Shown here piece by piece: positions 1-8,693 of a DNA stretch of 64,000 nt. The notes under the pieces were generated by a model. It was given only the letters and a program-made list of their open reading frames with translations, ran no database searches and had not been told where the DNA came from. Each line of letters begins with the position of its first letter. The stretch's first letter is position 1. The position numbers and the translations under genes were made by a program. This DNA comes from Woeseiaceae bacterium (GTDB lineage: Bacteria > Pseudomonadota > Gammaproteobacteria > Steroidobacterales > Woeseiaceae): the NCBI GenBank assembly GCA_030065915.1, contig JASJCQ010000004.1:248001-312000 (forward strand), given 5' to 3'.

Positions 1-1
1 G

Positions 2-640
2 TTCCCGGACTACCTTGCCGACCTGGATCAGCTGGTCGCCGCACTGGGTATCACCGAGCCGGTCAAGCTGATCGGTCACAGCATGGGCGCCAACGTCGCT
101 GGCCTTTACGCGGGCGCCGTGCCTGCGCGCGTCTCGCATTTCATCAATGTCGAAGGTTTCGGACTACCGGAGACGAACCCGGCTGATTCGCCCGCCCGCT
201 ATCGCGACTGGCTGCAACAGTCGCGCGAGACGCCGGCGTTTCGGCCGTACCCGGACTTCGGCGCGCTCGCGCGACACCTTAAGGGCCGGAGCCCGCTGAT
301 GACCGACGAGCGGGCTGAATTCGTGGCTCGACTGTGGGCCAGGGCAACAGGCGACGGCATCGAGCTACGGATGGACCCGAATCACAAGCTGCCGAATCCC
401 ATCCTGTACCGGCGAGCCGAGGCAGAGGCGTGCTGGCGGGCGGTCGAGGCTCGCGTGTTGCTGGTCATCGGCAACAAGAGTCGCTTCGCGAGACGCCTGA
501 AAGCGGACGAGGAATCGGGCGGCGGACAGCGGTTTTTCCCCGATGCCGAGACGTTGGTCGTCGATGGGGCTGGCCACATGATCCACTTCGAGGCCCCGGA
601 GACGTTGGCTTCGGCCATCGACCGATTCATGCGCTTGTAA
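2..640 (+). CDS. alpha/beta hydrolase (5' truncated by window edge)
   Basis: Reading frame continues upstream of the listed ATG at 83; nucleophile-elbow motif GHSMG and C-terminal GHMIHFEAPE typical of alpha/beta hydrolases. Confidence 0.85.
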   Translation, partial: FPDYLADLDQLVAALGITEPVKLIGHSMGANVAGLYAGAVPARVSHFINVEGFGLPETNPADSPARYRDWLQQSRETPAFRPYPDFGALARHLKGRSPLMTDERAEFVARLWARATGDGIELRMDPNHKLPNPILYRRAEAEACWRAVEARVLLVIGNKSRFARRLKADEESGGGQRFFPDAETLVVDGAGHMIHFEAPETLASAIDRFMRL

Positions 641-650
641 ATTTATCCAG

Positions 651-670
651 TACTGTATACAAATACAGTT
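651..670. promoter_or_regulatory. LexA (SOS) box TACTGTATACAAATACAGTT
   Basis: Exact CTGT-N8-ACAG (CTGT 653-656, ACAG 665-668) with AT-rich core, 18 nt upstream of the likely GTG start of the helicase. Confidence 0.85.
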
Positions 671-687
671 TTTACGCGAGGACCGTC

Positions 688-2736
688 GTGAGCGTCGCGG
701 AGTCGTATCTGGATAAACTGAACGAGGCGCAGCGCAGGGCCGCCGTGTTCGGCGCCGAGTCGCGCGACCCGCTGCTCGTGATTGCCGGGGCCGGGACCGG
801 CAAGACGATGACACTCGCGCACCGCGTCGCCTACCTGATCGACAAGGGTGCGGACCCGGAGCGTATCCTGCTGCTGACCTTCACGCGGCGCGCCGCCGAG
901 GAGATGACGCGCCGCGTCGAAGCCATCGTTCGAGAGTCCAGGCCGGGACAGCGCTGCGAACTTCCCTGGGCCGGCACGTTTCACTCCGTCGCTAACCGGC
1001 TGCTGCGACGGTTTGCGCCCAATCTCGGTCTGGATCCCGGCTTTTCGGTCCTGGACCAGGGCGACGCCGCGGACCTGATGGATGTCGTTCGCCACGAGCT
1101 GGCGTTGTCTTCGACGAGTCGACGATTTCCCGGCAAGGCCGCGTGCCTCGCGATGTATTCGCGCTGCATGAATACGATTCAACCGCTGGAAGTCGTCATT
1201 CGCGACAGCTTCCCCTGGTGCGTCGACTGGCCGCAGGAACTCGCGACGCTGTTTCGTGCCTATGTCGAGCGGAAGCAGACCAGCCAGTCGCTGGACTACG
1301 ATGACTTGCTGACTTACTGGAGCCACCTCGTGGCGGATGCCGGTTTCGCCACCGAGATCGGAGACTGGTTCGATTTCATTCTCGTCGACGAGTACCAGGA
1401 TACGAACGTCGTACAGGCAAACATCATTCGCGCGATGAAGCCCGGTGGCCTGGGCGTCACGGTGGTCGGTGACGATGCCCAGTCCATCTACTCTTTCCGC
1501 GCTGCGACGGTCGACAACATCCTCGAGTTTCCGGACCTGTGTTCGCCACGCGCCGAGGTCGTCACCCTCGAGCAGAACTACCGTTCCAGCCAGCCGATTT
1601 TAGACAGCGCCAACCTGCTGATCGCCGACAGCGAAAGACAGTTCGGCAAAAGGTTGTTCTCGAACAAGCCCGGCAGCGCCCGGCCGAGGTACGTCACCGT
1701 CGAGGACGCCGATGCCGAGGCGGACTGCGTCGTCGACGGCGTTCTCAAGAATCGTGAAGCCGGCCTGTTGCTGATGGACCAGGCTGTCCTGTTTCGAAAC
1801 TCTCATCACAGCGATCGTCTCGAGGTGGAGTTGGTCAGGCGCAACATCCCGTACGTCAAGTATGGCGGGCTGAAATTCCTGGAAGCGGCTCATGTGAAGG
1901 ATGTGATTTCGATCCTCAAGTGGGCGGACAATCCAAAGAACGAGGTCGCAGCCTTTCGCGTGCTGAAACTGCTGCAGGGCATGGGGCCGCGCTACGCAGC
2001 TCGCTGCTATGCGCATCTTCAGTCGGAAAGTTTCGACATGACGGCCCTGCGGGCATTCACGCCGCCGCCGGCCTGTCGCGACGAGTGGCTGCCGTTTTGT
2101 TCGCTGATGGAGCAACTGGCAGACAGCAAGCCGGAAGTTGCCTGGCAGTCCCAGTTCGCGCCGTTATCGACCTGGTACCGGCCGCAGCTCGAGCGCTTGT
2201 ACGAGTCGGCCGAGACGAGGCTGGCGGATGTGGAACAACTCGAACAGATATCGGCGCGTTACGCGACGCGAGAACGGTTCCTGACGGAGCTGACGCTTGA
2301 CCCGCCGTCGTCGTCCGGCGACCAGTCCGGTGCGCCAATGATCGATGAGGACTACCTGATCCTCTCGACAGTGCATTCGGCCAAGGGCCAGGAATGGGAG
2401 GCAGTCTTCGTATTGAACGTGACGGACGGCAACTTCCCGTCCGAGTTCGCAACCGGTGACCCGGCGGCCATCGACGAGGAACGACGGTTGCTCTACGTGG
2501 CGATGACGCGGGCAAAACAGTCGCTGTCTTTGTTATCGCCACTGAAATTCTTTGTCACGCAGCAGCACCGTCACGGCGATCGCCACGTGTACGGCGCTCG
2601 CAGCCGGTTTATGACCGATCGACTGATATCGAGCTTCGATGAGTGTTACTTCGGCGATTCGGAACGGCCTCGATCGCTCAAGCCGAGGACGGATCGGAAG
2701 ATCGACGTACAGGGCGCACTCAAACAGATGTGGTGA
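688..2736 (+). CDS. UvrD/Rep-family ATP-dependent DNA helicase
   Basis: Walker A AGAGTGKT, FILVDEYQDTN, VVGDDAQSIYSFR, QNYRSS, STVHSAKGQEW, LLYVAMTRAK. The ORF track start (334) overlaps the upstream hydrolase; GTG at 688 just after the LexA box is more plausible. Confidence 0.9.
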   Translation: MSVAESYLDKLNEAQRRAAVFGAESRDPLLVIAGAGTGKTMTLAHRVAYLIDKGADPERILLLTFTRRAAEEMTRRVEAIVRESRPGQRCELPWAGTFHSVANRLLRRFAPNLGLDPGFSVLDQGDAADLMDVVRHELALSSTSRRFPGKAACLAMYSRCMNTIQPLEVVIRDSFPWCVDWPQELATLFRAYVERKQTSQSLDYDDLLTYWSHLVADAGFATEIGDWFDFILVDEYQDTNVVQANIIRAMKPGGLGVTVVGDDAQSIYSFRAATVDNILEFPDLCSPRAEVVTLEQNYRSSQPILDSANLLIADSERQFGKRLFSNKPGSARPRYVTVEDADAEADCVVDGVLKNREAGLLLMDQAVLFRNSHHSDRLEVELVRRNIPYVKYGGLKFLEAAHVKDVISILKWADNPKNEVAAFRVLKLLQGMGPRYAARCYAHLQSESFDMTALRAFTPPPACRDEWLPFCSLMEQLADSKPEVAWQSQFAPLSTWYRPQLERLYESAETRLADVEQLEQISARYATRERFLTELTLDPPSSSGDQSGAPMIDEDYLILSTVHSAKGQEWEAVFVLNVTDGNFPSEFATGDPAAIDEERRLLYVAMTRAKQSLSLLSPLKFFVTQQHRHGDRHVYGARSRFMTDRLISSFDECYFGDSERPRSLKPRTDRKIDVQGALKQMW

Positions 2737-2744
2737 ATAAAAAA

Positions 2745-2766
2745 GGGCGGTGGAAGCCCACCGCCC
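2745..2766 (+). terminator. stem-loop GGGCGGTGG-AAGC-CCACCGCCC downstream of the helicase
   Basis: Perfect 9 bp stem 8 nt after the stop codon. Confidence 0.6.
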
Positions 2767-2955
2767 AATCCACGAAACAAACAGCATAAGGGAAGTTCAG
2801 TTTGTTACGTCAACGCGCTTCGAGTACCGGTTTCCGCGCGCGTCTCTCCTTTCGCTTTGAAAGATCACGGCTTTTTCGGTAATCGTTGACTATTTGATGC
2901 GTGAGCGGGCAGATTGGTTGCAATCAAAAAGGAATAAGTTCTTAAGCGTTCAAGC

Positions 2956-2975
2956 ATGACCGGTCGTCCGGTCAT
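2956..2975. promoter_or_regulatory. perfect inverted repeat ATGACCGG-TCGT-CCGGTCAT (candidate TetR-type operator)
   Basis: 8 bp perfect arms with 4 nt spacer, 15 nt upstream of the class II aldolase ATG. Confidence 0.5.
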
Positions 2976-2990
2976 AGCGGGAGATTCAAA

Positions 2991-3728
2991 ATGACTACGA
3001 GTGATGAAGAGCGCCAACTGCGAGTCGATCTCGCGGCATGTTATCGCCTGATTGCGATGTTTGGATGGGATGACCTCGTCTTTACGCATGTCTCTGCGCG
3101 CATTCCGGGTAGCGACGAGCACTTCCTGATCAATGCCTACGGCATGATGTTCGAAGAGATTACTGCGAGCAGCCTGATTCGAGTCGATGCCGAGGGCAAC
3201 AAGGTGTCCGAGTCCGACTTTCCGGTCAACCCGGCCGGATTTGTCATTCACAGCGCCGTCCACGCGGCCCGCCCCGATGTCGCCTGCGTGCTGCACACGC
3301 ACACGAAGGCGGGCGTCGCCGTCTCGGCGCAGAAAGACGGCTTATTGCCGTTGTCGCAGACCTCGCTGTTTCCCTACGCGTCGCTCGGTTACCACGATTA
3401 CGAGGGCGTAGCGCTCAACGACGATGAGAAACCGCGCCTCGTCGCCGACCTCGGGTCGAAGACCTGTCTTATCTTGAGGAATCACGGTTTGCTCACGGTC
3501 GGACCGACGATCGCCGACGCGTTCCTGATGATGTACGTGCTGGAGACTGCCTGCCAGATTCAGCTGATGGCGCAGTCCACGGGCAACGAACTGGTGCAGG
3601 TACCGTCGCCTATCGTCGCCGGTATACAGGCACAGGCCGAAGAGGTGACCAAGGGTCTCGGCGGACAGCTCGTCTGGCCGGGGCTGCTCAGGAAACTGGA
3701 CCGGCGAGATCCTTCTTACCGCGATTGA
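2991..3728 (+). CDS. class II aldolase/adducin family protein
   Basis: DDLVFTHVSARIPG, HTHTKAGVAVSA, LRNHGLLTVGPTIADAF motifs of class II aldolase/adducin proteins. Confidence 0.88.
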   Translation: MTTSDEERQLRVDLAACYRLIAMFGWDDLVFTHVSARIPGSDEHFLINAYGMMFEEITASSLIRVDAEGNKVSESDFPVNPAGFVIHSAVHAARPDVACVLHTHTKAGVAVSAQKDGLLPLSQTSLFPYASLGYHDYEGVALNDDEKPRLVADLGSKTCLILRNHGLLTVGPTIADAFLMMYVLETACQIQLMAQSTGNELVQVPSPIVAGIQAQAEEVTKGLGGQLVWPGLLRKLDRRDPSYRD

Positions 3729-3746
3729 ACGCTATCTCAATGGGCA

Positions 3747-5264
3747 CTATCTCAGGAAGATCGCGTAGGCCGGATTCTCGGTTTCTTCCCAATGGGGATA
3801 GCCCAGTCGCTCAAGGTGGGCTTCGAGCTCGTCCATGTCGTCTTCGGGCACGTCGATGCCAGCGAGTACGCGCCCGTAGTCGGAACCGTGATTGCGGTAG
3901 TGGAACAGGGTGATGTTCCAATCTGAGCCAACGGCTGCGAGGAAATCCAGCAGTGCCCCCGGCCGCTCCGGAAACTCGAAACGATAGAGCCGCTCGTTCT
4001 CGACGTCGGCCTGTCGCCCGCCAACCATGTGCCGCACGTGCAACTTGGCCAGCTCGTTGTCGCTCATGTCTTTCGCCCGGTAGCCGGCGTCGGCGAGCTG
4101 CTTGAGAATATCGCGGCGTTCGCTGACGCCTTGCCTCAGCTCGACGCCGGCGAAAATGTGCGCCTGGGCGGAATCGCCGTACCGGTAATTGAATTCAGTG
4201 ATGCTTCGCTTGCCCAGTGACTCACAGAACTTCTTGAAGCTGCCCGGTTCCTCGGGAATCTCCACGGCGATCAGCATCTCCTTTTCTTCGCCGACCGCGG
4301 CGCGCTCGACAATGTGCCTCAAGCGATCGAAATTGACGTTTGCTCCGCAGCTGATCGTGACGAATTGCCTGCCCTTGATGCCGTTCTCCGCAACGTACTT
4401 CTTCAGGCCCGCGACCGCGAGTCCGCCTGCCGGCTCGACGATCGAACGGGTGTCCTCGAAGATATCCTGGATACCCGCGCATATCTGGTCCGTATCGACC
4501 GTCAGGAACTCATCGACATAGGCTTGGCACAGTCGGAATGTCTCGTCACCGACTCTCTTGACGGCCACGCCGTCGGCGAAGATGCCTACGTGCGATAGCG
4601 TGACCGGAGCGCCCGCCGCGATCGACTCACGCATCGCCGCGGAGTCTTCCGGTTCGACGCCAATGATCCTGATACCCGGCTCGACCGATTTGATGTAGGC
4701 TGCGATGCCGGCTATCAATCCGCCGCCCCCGATCGGGACGAAGATGGCATCGACGGGTCCGTCCAGCTGCTTCAGTATCTCGGCGCCGATCGTGCCTTGC
4801 CCGGCGATGACGAAGGGATCATCGAAGGGGTGTATGAAGGTATATCTTTCCGACGCTTCCAGCGCTCGCGCATACTGTTGTGCCTCGTCGTAATTGTCGC
4901 CGTGCAAGACGACCACTCCCCCCAGTGCCCTGACCGCTTCCACCTTGATGCTGGGTGTCGTTACCGGCATCACGATGACCGCTCTCACACCACGCTCCCG
5001 CGCCGCCAACGCGACGCCCTGGGCGTGATTGCCCGCCGAACTACAGATCACGCCCTTCCCGAGTTCGTCCTCTTTTAGGGACGCGATCTTGTTGTAGGCG
5101 CCGCGCAGCTTGAACGAGAAAACGCTCTGCAAATCTTCGCGCTTCATCAGCACCCGGTTGTCCAGGCGAGCGGACAGCCGCTCGGCCGTTTCAAGCGGCG
5201 TTTCGATAGCGACGTCATAGACGCGAGCGTCTTCCGTCAGCGTTTTGTAGTCGGCATGCTGCAT
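3747..5264 (-). CDS. ilvA: threonine ammonia-lyase, biosynthetic
   Basis: PLP motif SVFSFKLRGAYNKI, GGGGLIAG, plus two C-terminal ACT-like regulatory regions (EIPEEPGSFKKF; EFPERPGALLDF). ORF track starts upstream; MQHADYKTL gives a typical length. Confidence 0.93.
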   Translation of the reverse strand: MQHADYKTLTEDARVYDVAIETPLETAERLSARLDNRVLMKREDLQSVFSFKLRGAYNKIASLKEDELGKGVICSSAGNHAQGVALAARERGVRAVIVMPVTTPSIKVEAVRALGGVVVLHGDNYDEAQQYARALEASERYTFIHPFDDPFVIAGQGTIGAEILKQLDGPVDAIFVPIGGGGLIAGIAAYIKSVEPGIRIIGVEPEDSAAMRESIAAGAPVTLSHVGIFADGVAVKRVGDETFRLCQAYVDEFLTVDTDQICAGIQDIFEDTRSIVEPAGGLAVAGLKKYVAENGIKGRQFVTISCGANVNFDRLRHIVERAAVGEEKEMLIAVEIPEEPGSFKKFCESLGKRSITEFNYRYGDSAQAHIFAGVELRQGVSERRDILKQLADAGYRAKDMSDNELAKLHVRHMVGGRQADVENERLYRFEFPERPGALLDFLAAVGSDWNITLFHYRNHGSDYGRVLAGIDVPEDDMDELEAHLERLGYPHWEETENPAYAIFLR

Positions 5265-5418
5265 CCTGATCGCGGTTATCGCACAGCGGTCGGTTGCTCG
5301 CAAAAGTTTCATCATGAACAAGACGGGCTGCCGTCGCCCACCAGTCCCGAATCTGATTGCAGAACCGGGAGCCAGTGGTACAGTGGACGGGGGGATCAGG
5401 CACTGGTTGAGGCCAGCC

Positions 5419-6759
5419 GTGAGCAAGCTACTGATAAAGAACGCCCGACTAATCAACGAGGGCGAGATTCGTGACGGCGACCTGCTGGTCAACGGGGAGC
5501 GCATCGAGAAAATCGCGGCGGAGATCCCTGCTGACGATTCGATGCAGGTCATCGACGCCGGGGGCAAATACCTGATGCCCGGGATGATCGACGACCAGGT
5601 TCACTTCCGCGAGCCGGGCCTGACGAACAAGGGCGATCTCGCGACAGAATCGGCGGCCGCGGCGGCCGGTGGTATCACCAGTTTCTTTGACATGCCCAAC
5701 GTCAACCCGCAGACAACGACTCGAGAGGCGCTGGCTGCCAAGCACGAGCTGGCCAAGGGTCGCTGCACGTCGAACTACGGTTTCTATTTCGGTGCGACGA
5801 ACCGAAATATCGAAGAGGTCAAAGCGCTCAAGGTCAACGACGGCTGCGGCATCAAGATCTTCATGGGCGCATCGACCGGGGACATGCTGGTCGACAACGA
5901 GGAGACGCTCGACGCCGTGTTCAAACACGCGCCGATCATCGCCGTGACCCACTGCGAGCACACGCCGACGATTCGTGACAACGAGGCATTAGCCAAGATG
6001 CAGTTCGGCGACAACGTGCCGATGTCGGAGCATCCGAAGATCCGGTCGGCCAATGCCTGCCTGCTGAGCTCGAGCAAGGCGATAGAACTGGCGCGACGGC
6101 ATGACGCGCTTCTGCAGATATTGCACCTGACGACCGCGGTGGAGATGGGCCTCTTTTCGAAGGCGCACCGCACGGAGAAGCGCATCACGGCCGAGGTCTG
6201 TGTCCATCACCTCTGGTTCGACGAGACCCACTACGATGCGCTCGGCACCAAGATCAAATGCAACCCCGCGATCAAGACCACGAAAGACAGGGATGCGCTG
6301 CGACAGGCGATCGTGGACGGACGACTGGACATCATCGCGACGGATCATGCACCGCACACGGCCGCAGAGAAAGCGCGCAGCTATTTCAAGGCGCCGGCCG
6401 GATTGCCTCTGGTACAACATGCCGTTCTTTCGCTGTTCGACCTGGCAGACCAGGGTGTGTTGACGCCGGAGCTGCTGGTCGACCGGGCCTGTCACGCGGC
6501 GGTCGACATCTTCGGCGTCGAAGAGCGCGGTTATCTGCGTGAGGGTTATTACGCCGATCTTGTCATCGTCGACCCGAACCGCCCGTACCGGGTCCAGAAG
6601 AGCAATCTGCTCGCGAAGTGTCACTGGTCACCTTTCGAGAATCACGAGTTTTCGGCGACCATCGACACCACTATCGTCAACGGCCAGATCGTCTACGCCG
6701 ACGGTGAGTTGACCGGAGCCATCCCCGGTCAGCGCCTGCAATTCTCGCGCGCACGCTAG
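5419..6759 (+). CDS. pyrC: dihydroorotase
   Basis: GMIDDQVHFREPGLTNKGDLATES, IKIFMGASTG, DIIATDHAPHT motifs. GTG start at 5419 is favoured over the extended ORF start. Confidence 0.85.
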   Translation: MSKLLIKNARLINEGEIRDGDLLVNGERIEKIAAEIPADDSMQVIDAGGKYLMPGMIDDQVHFREPGLTNKGDLATESAAAAAGGITSFFDMPNVNPQTTTREALAAKHELAKGRCTSNYGFYFGATNRNIEEVKALKVNDGCGIKIFMGASTGDMLVDNEETLDAVFKHAPIIAVTHCEHTPTIRDNEALAKMQFGDNVPMSEHPKIRSANACLLSSSKAIELARRHDALLQILHLTTAVEMGLFSKAHRTEKRITAEVCVHHLWFDETHYDALGTKIKCNPAIKTTKDRDALRQAIVDGRLDIIATDHAPHTAAEKARSYFKAPAGLPLVQHAVLSLFDLADQGVLTPELLVDRACHAAVDIFGVEERGYLREGYYADLVIVDPNRPYRVQKSNLLAKCHWSPFENHEFSATIDTTIVNGQIVYADGELTGAIPGQRLQFSRAR

Positions 6760-6877
6760 GCAGATATCCACATCGCATAAGGGGTTTACTTTGAATGCGA
6801 TGTAGTTATGCTTCAGCCATTGATTGTTATCGGGATGTTTATCCGCGCCGCGGGGGTAGCTTGGGCGCGATAGATAC

Positions 6878-8683
6878 ATGAAGCCGACCGACACTTCCAA
6901 TCCAGACTACTTCCACAAAGTCGTCGACTGTCAGTGGGCCTGCCCCGCACACACCGACGTACCGCTATACATTCGTCTCATCGCGCAGGGCAAATTCGGA
7001 GAGGCATACCTCGAGAACCGCAAGTCGAATGTGTTTCCTGCCATTCTGGGCCGCGTCTGTGACCGCCCGTGCGAACCCGCCTGCCGTCGCGGTCGGGTAG
7101 AGGAAAAACCGGTCGCCATCTGTCGGCTGAAACGCGTCGCTGCTGACAACCGCGGCGACATCAGCGAACACCTGCCGAAGCCACCCGTCGCCGAGAATGG
7201 CAAGAAGATCGCGCTCATCGGTTGCGGGTGTGCGTCACTGGCCGTCGCCAACGATCTTCGACCGATGGGCTACAGCGTGACCATCTTCGAGGCGCTGCCT
7301 GCGACGGGTGGCCTGATGCGAACCAATATTCCTCGCTTCCGTTTGCCGCCGGAGGTCCTCGATGAGGAGATCCAGACCATCCTCGACACCGGGGTCGACC
7401 TGAAGCTTAACCACCCGATCGAGAGCATGAAGGCGCTGCTCGACTCGAAGGAATTCGACGCCGTGTTTGTCGGTACCGGTGCGCCGCGCGGCAAGAATCT
7501 CGAGATCCCGGGTCGTTACGACAGCGACCGAATTCATATCGGTATCGAATGGCTGGAGTCGGTCGCGTTCGAACACATCGAAACGATTGGCGAACGCGTC
7601 CTGATCATCGGCGTTGGCAATACGGCGATGGACTGCTGCCGGACCTCGCTGCGCCTGGGCGCAAAGGACGTCAAGGTCATGGCGAGGAAGCCCCGCGGCT
7701 TCTTCAAGGCGTCCGACTGGGAGCTCGAAGATGCCGAGGAAGAAAACGTCGAGATTCTCGTCAATCACTCACCCAAGTCCTTCGTTATCGAGGACGGCAA
7801 GCTGACCGGCATGACCTTCGAACTGATGGAGTACCAGGTCGATGACAACGGCAGGATAGACCGCGGAACCGTCGTCGGCGAGACCGTCATTCCCTGCGAC
7901 GACGTTATCCTGGCGATCGGCCAGGACAACGCCTTCCCGTGGATCGAGCGTGACATTGGCATCGAGTTCGACCAATGGGACTGCCCGGTCGTCGATGAGA
8001 AGACGATGATGTGCGGTCGAGACGGCGTCTTCTTCGGCGGCGACGCCGCGTTCGGGCCCAAAAACATCATCTGGGCGGTGGCACACGGCCACGAGGCGGC
8101 TATCTCCATCCACCGGTACTGCCAGGGTCTCGACATCGAGGACCGACCGCCGCGCGGCGTGACGTTGAGCAGCCAGAAGATGGGCATGCACGAGTGGAGC
8201 TACTCCAACTATTACGAGGGTGCCGAGCGGCGCATCATGCCGCACGTCGACTTGAAGGAACGATTCAAGAATCTCGATATCGAAGTCGAACTCGGCTTCA
8301 CCGCCGAACAGGTCGCCAAGGAAGTCGAGCGCTGCCTGAACTGCGACATCCAGACCGTGTTTACCGACAAGCTGTGTATCGAATGCGACGCGTGCCTCGA
8401 CGTCTGCCCGGTGGACTGCCTGACGATCACCGAGAATGGCGAGGAGGCCGACCTGCGCACCCGCCTCCGGGCGCCGGCACCGAACCACGAGCAGGCCCTG
8501 TACGTGTCCGGCGAGTTGCCGCACACGAGGCGCGTCATGGTCAAAGACGAGGACCTGTGCGTGCACTGCGGCCTGTGCGCCGAGCGTTGCCCGACGGGCG
8601 CGTGGGACATGCAGCGTTCAGCGATACGATTGCCCTATGCGTCTGATGAAAGCGAGTCGGCCGCGACCGATACCGCTGCGTGA
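6878..8683 (+). CDS. GltD-like NAD(P)/FAD oxidoreductase with N-terminal FeS and C-terminal 2x[4Fe-4S] ferredoxin domains (KorC-like)
   Basis: GltB/GltD N-terminal Cys motifs (CQWACP, CDRPCEPACRRG), FAD/NAD binding GCGCASLAVA / GVGNTAMDCCR, and ferredoxin motifs CIECDACLDVCPVDC and CVHCGLCAERCP; operonic with korAB. Confidence 0.85.
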   Translation: MKPTDTSNPDYFHKVVDCQWACPAHTDVPLYIRLIAQGKFGEAYLENRKSNVFPAILGRVCDRPCEPACRRGRVEEKPVAICRLKRVAADNRGDISEHLPKPPVAENGKKIALIGCGCASLAVANDLRPMGYSVTIFEALPATGGLMRTNIPRFRLPPEVLDEEIQTILDTGVDLKLNHPIESMKALLDSKEFDAVFVGTGAPRGKNLEIPGRYDSDRIHIGIEWLESVAFEHIETIGERVLIIGVGNTAMDCCRTSLRLGAKDVKVMARKPRGFFKASDWELEDAEEENVEILVNHSPKSFVIEDGKLTGMTFELMEYQVDDNGRIDRGTVVGETVIPCDDVILAIGQDNAFPWIERDIGIEFDQWDCPVVDEKTMMCGRDGVFFGGDAAFGPKNIIWAVAHGHEAAISIHRYCQGLDIEDRPPRGVTLSSQKMGMHEWSYSNYYEGAERRIMPHVDLKERFKNLDIEVELGFTAEQVAKEVERCLNCDIQTVFTDKLCIECDACLDVCPVDCLTITENGEEADLRTRLRAPAPNHEQALYVSGELPHTRRVMVKDEDLCVHCGLCAERCPTGAWDMQRSAIRLPYASDESESAATDTAA

Positions 8684-8693
8684 CGAGGAAGCC

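Noticed and set aside
334-687. Upstream extension of the helicase ORF (start at 334)
   Set aside because: It overlaps the in-frame alpha/beta hydrolase coding sequence in another frame and crosses the LexA box; GTG 688 is the likely start.
7235-8566. Long minus-strand ORFs opposite the KorC-like gene (e.g. 7235-7768, 7769-8566)
   Set aside because: High-GC antisense shadow ORFs with no domain motifs; the plus strand has clear enzyme motifs.
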